Shown here piece by piece: positions 16,361-25,052 of a DNA stretch of 58,562 nt. Below the pieces are notes generated by a model. The model was not told the origin of the DNA, made no database searches, and saw nothing but the letters and a program-made list of their open reading frames with translations. The DNA comes from JADKAC01 sp964492065. Lineage in GTDB: Bacteria; Bacteroidota; Bacteroidia; Chitinophagales; BACL12. How positions within the stretch are numbered: position 1 is the stretch's first letter; every line of letters begins with the position of its first letter. Location: positions 1-58,562 of the forward strand of contig CAZBHH010000016.1 of the NCBI GenBank assembly GCA_964492065.1, in the 5' to 3' direction. The position numbers and the translations under genes are program-made.

Positions 16361-18970
16361 TTATTTTAGCTTGTCTAGGGCTTGTTCCAGGAGCCGGATC
16401 TTTTCCAGGGTATCCTCCATTTTCTTCCGCTCCATGGCCACAACCGCTTCGGGTGCATTTGCGACAAATTTCTCGTTGCGCAGCTTGGATTCCACGCTGC
16501 GCAGAAAACCCCGGTGGTATGTTAACTGCTCAGTAAGATTTACCCGCTCGGTTTCTGCATCCACCCGCTTATTCTCTGCCACAACAAAAAACTTTTCTTT
16601 GCCAATTAAAAATGTAAAGGCGTTTTCAGGCTCTGTTTTTTGCAATGAAAGTGCGGATATATTTGCAAGTTTGATAACAGAAGGCGCAAATTGTTGCAGA
16701 TAATTATTTTCTGATGTATAGTATAACGGCAGTTCAACTTTGGGACTCAATTGATTTTTTGAGCGCACATCCCGCACTGCCGAAATCAGTTGTTTGGCAA
16801 ACTCGCCGGCGTTCAAACTTTCCAATGCTTCTCCCTCGGCTTCAGGATAGGCGGCAATTACGATATCATCACCCGCCTTTCGCTCCCTCAAAGCGTGGTA
16901 AAGTTCCTCGGTAATAAACGGCATTACGGGATGTAACATTTTGAGAATTTCTTCAAAAAAATCAATCGTTTTTTCATAGGTGTAACTATCGATTGGCTCA
17001 CCGAATGCCGGCTTAATAAATTCGAGGTACCAGGCGCAGAAATCATCCCATACAAAATTGTACATCTGCATCAGCGCATCGCTTACCCGGAACGCATCAA
17101 ATTGTTGTTGTACAATTTCGATGGTATAGTTCAGCTTCGAGCGAAACCAGGTGATTGCCGCCTCATTATCGGCATTTGTACCCGGCCTTTGTTCCCAGCC
17201 GCTAACCAGCCGGAAGGCATTCCAGATTTTATTGCAGAAATTCCTACCCTGTTCCACCTGTTTCTCGTCAAACAGGATATCATTACCGGCAGGCGCCATC
17301 ATTAACATACCCATGCGCACCCCGTCTGCGCCATATTGGGCTATCAGGTCGAGTGGATCGGGCGAATTGCCGAGCGACTTCGACATTTTCCGGCGCTGTT
17401 TATCCCGTACTATACCGGTGAGATACACATCGCTGAACGGTTTTTCATTTCTATACACATACCCGGCAATGATCATCCTCGCCACCCAGAAAAACAAAAT
17501 CTCAGGCGCTGTCACCAATACATCTGTCGGGTAATAGTATTGTATATCCTTGTTCCCGGGGTCTTTGATGCCATTAAACACCGCAATCGGCCACAGCCAA
17601 CTGCTCGCCCAGGTATCCAACACATCTTCATCCTGGCGAATGCCTTCGGTGCTCAAGCCTTTTTCGGCAAAGATCGCCATTGCCTCTTCGGCGGATTTAC
17701 ATACTGCAAAATCGCCGTCTGCATTAAACCATGCCGGAATTCGATGCCCCCACCAAAGCTGGCGGCTGATACACCAGTCTTTGACATTTTCCATCCAGTG
17801 GCGATAGGTATTTACGAATTTATCCGGGTGTAATTGAATGGCTCCATCCAGAACTGACTGCAGCGCCGGTTTCGAAATCTCCTGCATGTTTAAAAACCAC
17901 TGCTCGCTCAATCTCGGCTCTACCACCACATCGGTGCGCTCGGAATACCCCACATTATTCATCAGTTCCTCCACCTTTACCAACTGGCCGGCTTCCTCCA
18001 AAATGGTTAACAGTTTTTTGCGTGCGCTAAATCTGTCTTCGCCGACCAATAGTTGTGCATTGCTATTCAGGGTACCGTTTTCATGCATGATATTTATTAC
18101 CTGCAGGTTGTGCTTTAATCCCAACTCGTAATCGTTGGGATCGTGTGCCGGTGTAATTTTCAAAGCGCCCGTTCCAAACGTTGTATCTACATAGTCATCT
18201 GCGATAATCGGAATTTCGCGGTGTATTGCCGGCACCAGGGCCGTTTTCCCCACCAGCGATTTATAGCGCTCGTCACCGGGATGTACGCAGATAGCGGTGT
18301 CGCCCAGAATTGTCTCCGGCCTCGTAGTGGCAATGGTAATGGAGGCGTCTTCATTCTTAATGCGATAGGTTACATAATACAATTTCGATTTTACTTCTTT
18401 GTAAATTACCTCTTCATTGCTCAATGCCGTCTTCGCTTCGGGGTCCCAATGAATCATCCGCAAACCGCGGTAAATAAGACCTTTATTGAACAGGTCTATA
18501 AACACCTGGATCACATCCGCATAATAATCGGTATCCATGGTAAAGCGGGTGCGGTCCCAATCGCAGCTGCACCCGAGTTGCTGCAATTGTTTCAGGATAA
18601 TACCGCCGTATTTTTCCTTCCACTCCCAGGCGTATTCCAGGAATTGTTCCCTGCTCAGATCGCTCTTTTTGATGCCACGCTCACGCAACATGGCGACGAC
18701 TTTTGCTTCCGTGGCAATGGAGGCGTGGTCGGTTCCCGGCACCCAACAGGTATTTTTTCCCATCATCCGGGCCCTGCGCACAAATACATCCTGCAGTGTA
18801 TTATTCAATACATGGCCCATGTGTAACATCCCCGTTACATTAGGAGGCGGTATCACAATGGTGTAGGGTTGCCGTGAATCCGGTTCGGAATGGAAATACT
18901 TTTGCGAGAGCCAATGCGCATACCACTTGCTCTCGGTTTCTGCGGGGTTATATGTCTTCGAAATTTGCAT
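16361..18970 (-). CDS. valS: Valine--tRNA ligase
   Basis: Class I aminoacyl-tRNA synthetase charging tRNA-Val. The ATG at 18968-18970 gives 869 residues starting MQISKTYNPAETESKWYAHW; an in-frame start nine codons upstream is less likely because it would sit almost on the promoter box. HIGH motif HMGH is at 50-53 after PPPNVTG, the editing domain is recognisable by ATTRPETILGDTAICVHP, and KMSKS occurs near residue 528 (RRKMSKSLGNSPDPLD). A C-terminal coiled coil (ERKKMEDTLEKIRLLEQALD) closes the protein, as normal for ValRS. Confidence 0.97.
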   Translation of the reverse strand: MQISKTYNPAETESKWYAHWLSQKYFHSEPDSRQPYTIVIPPPNVTGMLHMGHVLNNTLQDVFVRRARMMGKNTCWVPGTDHASIATEAKVVAMLRERGIKKSDLSREQFLEYAWEWKEKYGGIILKQLQQLGCSCDWDRTRFTMDTDYYADVIQVFIDLFNKGLIYRGLRMIHWDPEAKTALSNEEVIYKEVKSKLYYVTYRIKNEDASITIATTRPETILGDTAICVHPGDERYKSLVGKTALVPAIHREIPIIADDYVDTTFGTGALKITPAHDPNDYELGLKHNLQVINIMHENGTLNSNAQLLVGEDRFSARKKLLTILEEAGQLVKVEELMNNVGYSERTDVVVEPRLSEQWFLNMQEISKPALQSVLDGAIQLHPDKFVNTYRHWMENVKDWCISRQLWWGHRIPAWFNADGDFAVCKSAEEAMAIFAEKGLSTEGIRQDEDVLDTWASSWLWPIAVFNGIKDPGNKDIQYYYPTDVLVTAPEILFFWVARMIIAGYVYRNEKPFSDVYLTGIVRDKQRRKMSKSLGNSPDPLDLIAQYGADGVRMGMLMMAPAGNDILFDEKQVEQGRNFCNKIWNAFRLVSGWEQRPGTNADNEAAITWFRSKLNYTIEIVQQQFDAFRVSDALMQMYNFVWDDFCAWYLEFIKPAFGEPIDSYTYEKTIDFFEEILKMLHPVMPFITEELYHALRERKAGDDIVIAAYPEAEGEALESLNAGEFAKQLISAVRDVRSKNQLSPKVELPLYYTSENNYLQQFAPSVIKLANISALSLQKTEPENAFTFLIGKEKFFVVAENKRVDAETERVNLTEQLTYHRGFLRSVESKLRNEKFVANAPEAVVAMERKKMEDTLEKIRLLEQALDKLK

Positions 18971-18983
18971 GGTGCAGTGCGGG

Positions 18984-18991
18984 CAAAAATA
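18984..18991 (-). promoter_or_regulatory. -7 box TATTTTTG for valS
   Basis: A TAnnTTTG match on the minus strand, 13 bases from the valS ATG. It shares the short divergent region with the promoter of the next gene. Confidence 0.45.
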
Positions 18992-19059
18992 AAACATAAG
19001 TGTTAATACATTTTTTATTGTTTTGTTTGTCTTCCTGCCGGATTGAAAATGGCGCTTAG

Positions 19060-19067
19060 TATCTTTA
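19060..19067 (+). promoter_or_regulatory. Variant -7 box TATCTTTA for the saccharopine dehydrogenase-like gene
   Basis: One base off TAnnTTTG and 6 bases before the ATG at 19074, implying an almost leaderless transcript. Confidence 0.35.
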
Positions 19068-19073
19068 CCCGGT

Positions 19074-20282
19074 ATGAAAAAGAATATGAAGCTGGGATTA
19101 ATCCGGGAGGGAAAATTTCCGCCGGATTCCAGAGTGGCGATTACGCCGGCACAATGTAAGATTATTCAACAACGCTTCCCCGGAATAGAAATCATTGCAC
19201 AACACAGCCATGGGCGTTGTTTTACAGATGCCGAATTTGAGGCGGCGGGGATACCGGTGCGGGAACAAATAGACGATTGCGATATCCTGATCGGCGTCAA
19301 GGAAGTGCCGGTTGAACTCCTGATACCAGGGAAGACGTATTTATTTTTTGCGCATGTCATTAAAAAGCAGCCGCACAACAAGCCCTTAATTCGTGCGCTG
19401 CTTCAAAAAAAGATACGATTGATAGACTACGAATGCCTGCGTGATGATGCGGGCAACCGGGTGATCGCCTTCGGCAGGTGGGCGGGTATTGTCGGCGCCT
19501 TTAACGCATTCTATACCTGGGGAAAACGCACCGGAGACTTCAATTTAAAAAGAGCTAAAGACCACAAAGATTATAAGGCGCTGAAACAGTCTTTTAATAA
19601 AATAGTCCTCCCGCCGATAAAAATTGTACTCACAGGCACCGGCCGTGTCGCTCAAGGCAGCATGGAGGTTCTCAATGCTTTGAAAATTGCCCGGGTTTCC
19701 AATGCCGATTTTTTAACTGCCAAATATCCGCATCCCGTTTATACGGTTTTGGATACCAATGCGCTTTACGACAGGGTGAGCGATGGCGGTTATGACAGGA
19801 AGGAATTCCATGCAGACCCCACCTTGTACAAGAGTACGTTTTTGCCGTATGCGAAACAATGCGACATGCTGATCAATGCGATTTACTGGAACCCAAAGGC
19901 TCCCAGATTATTTGAGAAATCCGAAATGCACCACCCGGATTTTAATATCCAGGTGATTGCCGACATCTCGTGCGATGTGAATGGCGGCGTGCCGGCAACC
20001 ATTCGCAACACGACTATCAATGAGCCGGTGTTCGGCTACAATATGCACAGCGACCAGGCAACCGCCCCGTTCGAAAACGATACCATCGATATCATGGCCA
20101 TCGATAATCTGCCGAATGAACTGCCCAGAGATGCCTCCGAAGAATTTGGAAATCTGCTTATCGATAATGTAATCGCCGAATTGCTGAATCCGGACAGCCG
20201 TATGATATATGAAGCGACAATCTGCGCCGATGGCAAATTAAATACGCCGTACCTGTACCTCGCGGATTATGCCGAAGGTTGA
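19074..20282 (+). CDS. Saccharopine dehydrogenase-like (L-lysine-forming type) / alanine dehydrogenase-PNT fold protein
   Basis: 402-residue NAD(P)-dependent oxidoreductase with the AlaDH/PNT-type two-domain layout. N-terminal substrate motifs are GLIREGKFPPDSRVAITPAQ and the conserved HVIKKQPHNKPL. The Rossmann motif is VLTGTGRVAQGSMEVL near residue 185, and the C-terminal region contains VIADISCDVNGGVPATIR, typical of eukaryote-type lysine-forming saccharopine dehydrogenase. It most probably acts in lysine degradation through saccharopine, but its substrate is inferred from family resemblance. It is divergent from valS and monocistronic. Confidence 0.85.
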   Translation: MKKNMKLGLIREGKFPPDSRVAITPAQCKIIQQRFPGIEIIAQHSHGRCFTDAEFEAAGIPVREQIDDCDILIGVKEVPVELLIPGKTYLFFAHVIKKQPHNKPLIRALLQKKIRLIDYECLRDDAGNRVIAFGRWAGIVGAFNAFYTWGKRTGDFNLKRAKDHKDYKALKQSFNKIVLPPIKIVLTGTGRVAQGSMEVLNALKIARVSNADFLTAKYPHPVYTVLDTNALYDRVSDGGYDRKEFHADPTLYKSTFLPYAKQCDMLINAIYWNPKAPRLFEKSEMHHPDFNIQVIADISCDVNGGVPATIRNTTINEPVFGYNMHSDQATAPFENDTIDIMAIDNLPNELPRDASEEFGNLLIDNVIAELLNPDSRMIYEATICADGKLNTPYLYLADYAEG

Positions 20283-20373
20283 AATATCCGGTGAGTGCAA
20301 ATGGAGTCCACCGCCGATGCGGCCTTAACATAATATCAATACGGCCCTTGACAGGTAGTTTCCACAACCGGCG

Positions 20374-22044
20374 TTATGTATTGGCGATTAGATCAAAATA
20401 CTCATCATCCTCATTTTTTCCGCCATATCCTTTGCCCACATCGCGGTGCGATTTTACAAACTCGATACGCTCAATCCACTTCACCATTTTATATCCCAAT
20501 TGATTTTCGATACGCAAGCGCAAGGGTGCGCCGTAAACGGCAGTGAGTGGTGCATAATTCATCTCCCAGGCCAAAATAGATTTTGGTTTCAGACAATTAT
20601 CCAGTGTATGCGTATCGTAATAAGCGCCGCCGTACAAGCCTTCGCCGAAGGAATAAAAAACAACCGTGGTGGCATCTGCATGCGGTTTTACCATATCGAC
20701 AATTCCCTGTAAATGTACGCCGCCCCATTCGGCTACACCCGACCATCCCTGAATGCAGTGATGCATGGTAATATTTTGCTCGTATCCGATCTGCTTTAAT
20801 TCCTCCAGCGATAATTCCACCGGATTCTCGACCAATCCACCCACCTTCAGTTTGTAGTCTTTAAAATTTTCTTTTGCCAGTTGCTTCCACGTTTCGGAAA
20901 CAGGGAGCTTTCCATTCGGCCAAAAAAAATCGGAAATATCTTCCTTTGAATAAAAAGATTTGGGTTTTAATTTATTAATCGTCGCATGCCATAAATTGCC
21001 ATTGATAACGGCTTCAATTTTTTGGATATGCCTCGCCCTGTTCCACGAAAGCCAATGCGCATATACCAGGAAACCTGTGGTAAACAGGATAATGGCCAAT
21101 GCGATAAAAACACCTGTCATACTTGTGGCGTTGTCTGTGCCGAGTGTGATATGATTCAAATTTCTAACCACGCCGGTAACAATTACCAATGCGACGTGAA
21201 TAAAAATAAATATGGTGTACGCCACCATAACCAGGAAATGAACAGATCTTGCGCCCTGCCGGTTGCCGAAGAGTTTTGGCAACCAATGAAACCTGTTTTC
21301 GATGGCGGGCGACATGGATAAACCGCTCAGAATTGCGAGCGGCGCCAGTATAAATATCACTCCAAAATATGCGAGCTGTTGCAATGCATTGTATTGGTAA
21401 AAGCCATTCGGTTCAACGGGTAAATTAAAGGTAGCATAGTGCACAAACACATTCCATGCATCGGGGATGATTTGCCAGGTTGTGGGAACTATCCGCATCC
21501 AGTGCCCGCCGATAAACAACAAAGCGACGTACACAGCTCCGTTGATTACAAAAAAAGGCACATGGATAAAATGCCAGCCGCGGGCAATGCCGACGGTGTG
21601 CCGGTAACCGGGCAAGCTAATCAGCGGACTGATATACCTCGCATCGTCTTTCGCCGTCCAAAGGCCTTTTGATCCCACTTGTACAGGGGTGAATTTCAAC
21701 CATTCGGAACCGGGCTTGCACCCCTCATTGAAATACAGCCTCGGATGGTCAAATAAAATGGAAAGACCCGAACGGATCAAGATCGTCAGGAAGAAAAAAT
21801 TTATCCAGTGGCAGAAAATCAACCACACCGGGAAACCTTTCTCTGCCACTGATGAACTTTCATTGGCAGAATAAATTGGTGTCGCAGGCAATCCGAACAA
21901 TACATATTGCATCCACGCCAAGCCGACAATGAGCAGGAGGATACATCCGAACCACAATAAGACAGCGGGCTTCAGTTTGATAAACAACCTGCGGTCATCG
22001 GGAAAATGAATTTCCCTTTCAATCCGGTTAAAATGCGTAAACAT
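20374..22044 (-). CDS. Fusion of 6-TM cytochrome b561-type domain with sulfite oxidase-family molybdopterin domain
   Basis: 556 residues. The N-terminal part has six likely membrane helices (about 24-48, 72-96, 158-182, 224-244, 268-292, 308-332) with candidate heme His residues at 79, 158/161, 269 and 283. The C-terminal part (about 395-556) is a sulfite oxidase/MsrP-type Moco domain with the likely molybdenum ligand Cys430 in HHCIQGWSGVAEWGG. Electron flow between quinone pool and Mo centre is inferred, as in MsrQ-MsrP but in one chain. There is no Tat signal. Positive charges on the loops predict both termini in the cytosol, unusual for this family. The substrate is unknown. Confidence 0.88.
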   Translation of the reverse strand: MFTHFNRIEREIHFPDDRRLFIKLKPAVLLWFGCILLLIVGLAWMQYVLFGLPATPIYSANESSSVAEKGFPVWLIFCHWINFFFLTILIRSGLSILFDHPRLYFNEGCKPGSEWLKFTPVQVGSKGLWTAKDDARYISPLISLPGYRHTVGIARGWHFIHVPFFVINGAVYVALLFIGGHWMRIVPTTWQIIPDAWNVFVHYATFNLPVEPNGFYQYNALQQLAYFGVIFILAPLAILSGLSMSPAIENRFHWLPKLFGNRQGARSVHFLVMVAYTIFIFIHVALVIVTGVVRNLNHITLGTDNATSMTGVFIALAIILFTTGFLVYAHWLSWNRARHIQKIEAVINGNLWHATINKLKPKSFYSKEDISDFFWPNGKLPVSETWKQLAKENFKDYKLKVGGLVENPVELSLEELKQIGYEQNITMHHCIQGWSGVAEWGGVHLQGIVDMVKPHADATTVVFYSFGEGLYGGAYYDTHTLDNCLKPKSILAWEMNYAPLTAVYGAPLRLRIENQLGYKMVKWIERIEFVKSHRDVGKGYGGKNEDDEYFDLIANT

Positions 22045-22062
22045 TGATGGAAGTATGTGCGT

Positions 22063-22087
22063 AATGCAACTCTATCGAAATGCAACT
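22063..22087. repeat. Short direct repeat AATGCAACT x2
   Basis: Two copies of AATGCAACT (22063-22071 and 22079-22087) with a 16-base period lie just upstream of the oxidoreductase fusion gene. This could be a regulator site or chance. Confidence 0.3.
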
Positions 22088-22117
22088 TCAATTAAACTCA
22101 TTTTCGGGGGAAGTTGT

Positions 22118-22717
22118 TCAATATTTCCCTTTTGCGTTCTTCAGAATATTGTACAATAAACTTTTTGCCCTGAACAACTGCGCTTTTACGGTGCCGAGCG
22201 GTATGTTTAATTCGAGCGCTATTTCTTCATACGACAATTCATCAAAATAGCGCAGTTGAATCAGTCTGCCGTACTTGGGATTGAGCTTATCAATAATTTC
22301 ACGCAGCAGGATGGATCGCTGATGCCTGATAAATTTTTCCTCCGGGTCGTGGAGGTCGGACTTAACCACATCCGATAAATTCACATTGTCTTCATTTTCG
22401 TAATCGAGGCTGAGCGTTTGAATGCGTTTGCGGCGGATGAAGTCAATGGCATTATTGGTGGCAATTTTAAACAGCCAGGTGCTGAATGCATATTCAGGTG
22501 TATATCTGTCAAGGTTGCTGAATGCCTTCCCGAATGATTCAATGGTGATATCTTCGGCATCATCGCGGTTGTGCACCATCTTCAATACCATGTAATTGAT
22601 GGCGTCGCGGTATTTGGAAAGCAGTTCTGCAAACGCCTTTTGATCGCCGTTACGTGCACGTTCCAGAAGTACCAGGTCTTCCCTGGCCCTGTTGGATAAG
22701 TTGGGATTTAATTCCAT
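22118..22717 (-). CDS. ECF-type RNA polymerase sigma factor
   Basis: 199-residue sigma-70 family protein of extracytoplasmic-function type. Region 2 is visible in RDAINYMVLKMVHNRDDAED and DRYTPEYAFSTWLFKIATNN (region 2.3-2.4 with AIDFIRRKR). Region 4 is LIQLRYFDELSYEEIALELN followed by IPLGTVKAQLFRAKSLL, a helix-turn-helix. Its start overlaps the end of the glycosyltransferase gene by 10 bases, so the two are co-transcribed. No anti-sigma factor gene is next to it. Confidence 0.93.
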   Translation of the reverse strand: MELNPNLSNRAREDLVLLERARNGDQKAFAELLSKYRDAINYMVLKMVHNRDDAEDITIESFGKAFSNLDRYTPEYAFSTWLFKIATNNAIDFIRRKRIQTLSLDYENEDNVNLSDVVKSDLHDPEEKFIRHQRSILLREIIDKLNPKYGRLIQLRYFDELSYEEIALELNIPLGTVKAQLFRAKSLLYNILKNAKGKY

Positions 22718-23826
22718 CTGTATTTTGTCTTCACCATCGCTGCCCGTGCAAATGCGAAATAATAAAACACCTGTAATAAATCAAAAAGTTCAATCATGGG
22801 AATGATGTCCTTTTCATCCAGCTTTTTAAAGCAGGATGCAAATATCAGCCGCTGCAGAATCCAGCGCAAAATGAACAACCCCAGGACGTAATACCATTTA
22901 AACAAAAATGCCATTAATACCGGAAACAGTATCCAGGTCAACACCTGGGTAAGCGGATATAAACTCAATAATATTTTATGGCGCAGCTTATAAAATTTTG
23001 CAGTGGACAAATGCCGTTTCTTTTGCTCTTTCCACTCTGCATAGGTCTGCTTCGGCGCCGAATACGTAAAAGCGCCTTTTTGAATATTGATAGTGCAATT
23101 TCGCCTGTTTGCAACCTTATTAATAAACAAATCATCGTCGCCCGAGGGTATATTGCGATGATCAGTAAATCCGCCGTATTTAAAAAACAATTCTTTTTTA
23201 TATGACAAATTCCTGCCGACGCCCATATAAGGCATCCCTGCAAGAGCAAAGGAAAAATACTGCATGGCAGTGAATGCGGTTTCAAAGCGGATGAGCTTAT
23301 TGAGAAATCCCAACTGTTTTTCATAAGCGCCGTAACCCAAAACGACGGCGTCCCGCTCCCTGTAATTATCAATCGTCAACCGCAGCCATTGGTCGCCTGC
23401 CGGTTTGCAATCCGCATCGGTCAATACAACAATATCGTATAGAGCGGCTTTTATTCCCAATGTCAATGGAAACTTTTTTCCCGCCATCAACCGGTTGACA
23501 TCTCCCACCTTCACCTTTTTTAACCGGGGTTCCTTTTGTGATAAATAGTGTAAATATTCCGGTGTGCCGTCTTCCGAATTATCGTCCACAACAATTACTT
23601 CAAACTGCGGGTAATCCTGTGCTAAAATTGCAGGGAGGTTATTTTTGAGATTTACATCTTCATTGCGTGCGCAAATGATAACCGAAACCGGTTCGTAACT
23701 TGTTTTTGCTTCAATGCGTTTTTTATACAATGCCATCCGCAAATGAAATAATAACAAATATAAAATCTGGGTTCCGGCGGCAACGCAAAAAATCAGGAAG
23801 AGAATAAACAGGTACGTGGGTTCCAT
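22708..23826 (-). CDS. Membrane-associated family 2 glycosyltransferase
   Basis: Inverting GT-A glycosyltransferase with membrane helices at both ends. The ATG at 23824-23826 gives 372 residues and is favoured over upstream in-frame codons because a TAACTTTG promoter box ends 8 bases before it. An N-terminal helix (YLFILFLIFCVAAGTQILYL) is followed by the catalytic domain with VSVIICARNED, VIVVDDNSEDGT, the DxD-type motif VVLTDADC and, later, IPSGDDDLFINKVA and KKRH. The C-terminus has two or three further helices. The product is probably a cell-envelope glycan or glycolipid, but acceptor and donor are unknown. Confidence 0.9.
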   Translation of the reverse strand: MEPTYLFILFLIFCVAAGTQILYLLLFHLRMALYKKRIEAKTSYEPVSVIICARNEDVNLKNNLPAILAQDYPQFEVIVVDDNSEDGTPEYLHYLSQKEPRLKKVKVGDVNRLMAGKKFPLTLGIKAALYDIVVLTDADCKPAGDQWLRLTIDNYRERDAVVLGYGAYEKQLGFLNKLIRFETAFTAMQYFSFALAGMPYMGVGRNLSYKKELFFKYGGFTDHRNIPSGDDDLFINKVANRRNCTINIQKGAFTYSAPKQTYAEWKEQKKRHLSTAKFYKLRHKILLSLYPLTQVLTWILFPVLMAFLFKWYYVLGLFILRWILQRLIFASCFKKLDEKDIIPMIELFDLLQVFYYFAFARAAMVKTKYRWN

Positions 23827-23834
23827 TGCAGCGT

Positions 23835-23842
23835 CAAAGTTA
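23835..23842 (-). promoter_or_regulatory. -7 box TAACTTTG for the glycosyltransferase
   Basis: An exact TAnnTTTG match on the minus strand, 8 bases from the ATG at 23826. It decides between several possible starts of the glycosyltransferase. Confidence 0.5.
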
Positions 23843-23907
23843 GGAGAATGCGCCAATAATGTCATTTTGTGCCTTGCCGCCATATCAACATGCTGTACAC
23901 ATTTCTT

Positions 23908-23915
23908 TACTTTTG
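23908..23915 (+). promoter_or_regulatory. -7 box TACTTTTG for tgt
   Basis: An exact TAnnTTTG match 6 bases before the ATG at 23922. It implies an almost leaderless transcript and excludes the longer in-frame reading from 23859. Confidence 0.5.
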
Positions 23916-23921
23916 TGCGCA

Positions 23922-25052
23922 ATGTTTTTTAGCCTGGAGCATATTGACGCAAGCACAAGAGCGAGAGCGGGAACCATCCGGACGGCGCATGGTTCAATCG
24001 CAACGCCTATTTTTATGCCGGTAGGCACAGCGGGAACCGTAAAAGGGGTACTATTTAACGAGCTGAATAACAGCATACATGCCGAAATTATTCTGGGCAA
24101 CACCTATCATTTGTATTTGCGGCCCGGCACGCACATCATCGAACAGGCAGGAGGGCTGCACCCCTTTATTGGATGGGATAAACCCATACTCACCGACAGT
24201 GGAGGCTACCAGGTGTATTCGCTTGCTCAAATGCGCAAGATCACCGAAGCGGGTGTGAAGTTTCAATCGCATATCGACGGGTCCACCCATTATTTTACAC
24301 CGGAGTCCGCCATTGAAATACAGCGCAGTATCGGCGCAGATATAATCATGGCATTTGATGAATGTACGCCTTATCCCTGCGATGAGCGCTATGCGAGGCG
24401 CTCAATGGACATAACACATCGCTGGCTGAAGCGATGCATTGCGCATTTTGGAGATACTCAATCAAAATACGGCTATCCCCAGTTTTTGTTTCCCATCGTG
24501 CAGGGCAGCACCTATGCGGAATTGCGCAAACAATCGGCGGAACACATCGCTTCGACGGATTGCCCGGGCAATGCTATTGGCGGGTTGAGCGTCGGCGAGC
24601 CCGCCGAAGAGATGTACCGCATTACGGAACTGGTAACCGGAATACTGCCGGCAGAAAAACCCCGTTACCTGATGGGTGTCGGCACACCGGCAAATATCCT
24701 GGAATCTATTGCATTGGGTATCGATATGTTCGATTGCGTAATGCCGACCCGCAACGGCAGAAACGGCATGTTGTTCACCGCAGAAGGCATCATCAATATT
24801 CGCAACAAAAAATGGGAAATGGATTTTTCGCCAATTGACATTACGTCGATAGCTCCCACGAGCCGCGAACACTCAAAAGCGTATTTGAGACATTTATTTG
24901 TAAGCGGCGAAATGTTGGGGCCGCAACTGGCGAGCATGCACAATCTCGCTTTTTACCTTTGGCTCGTACACACTGCCCGCGAACAAATAATAGCCGGCAC
25001 TTTTCCGGAGTGGAAAAACCGCATGGTTAAAAAAGTCAGCAACCGCTTATGA
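23922..25052 (+). CDS. tgt: tRNA-guanine transglycosylase lacking the zinc-site cysteines
   Basis: Exchanges G34 of GUN-anticodon tRNAs for preQ1 on the way to queuosine. From the ATG at 23922 it has 376 residues. Catalytic motifs are intact: general-base Asp92 in TDSGGYQVYSL, the preQ1 pocket AFDECTPYP, GGLSVGEP, and nucleophile Asp271 in FDCVMPTRNGRNG. The structural zinc site is not: where most bacterial Tgt have CxCxxC, this protein has Ser309, Ala311 and Ser314, while the fourth ligand His340 (SMHNLAFYLWLV) remains. The fold around it (SKAYLRHLF) is otherwise normal, so the enzyme is probably active without zinc. It overlaps lptF/G by 4 bases (ATGA). Confidence 0.95.
   Translation: MFFSLEHIDASTRARAGTIRTAHGSIATPIFMPVGTAGTVKGVLFNELNNSIHAEIILGNTYHLYLRPGTHIIEQAGGLHPFIGWDKPILTDSGGYQVYSLAQMRKITEAGVKFQSHIDGSTHYFTPESAIEIQRSIGADIIMAFDECTPYPCDERYARRSMDITHRWLKRCIAHFGDTQSKYGYPQFLFPIVQGSTYAELRKQSAEHIASTDCPGNAIGGLSVGEPAEEMYRITELVTGILPAEKPRYLMGVGTPANILESIALGIDMFDCVMPTRNGRNGMLFTAEGIINIRNKKWEMDFSPIDITSIAPTSREHSKAYLRHLFVSGEMLGPQLASMHNLAFYLWLVHTAREQIIAGTFPEWKNRMVKKVSNRL

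Noticed and set aside
18143..18826. 227-codon plus-strand frame opposite valS
   Set aside because: valS is unambiguous on the minus strand; this is an antisense shadow.
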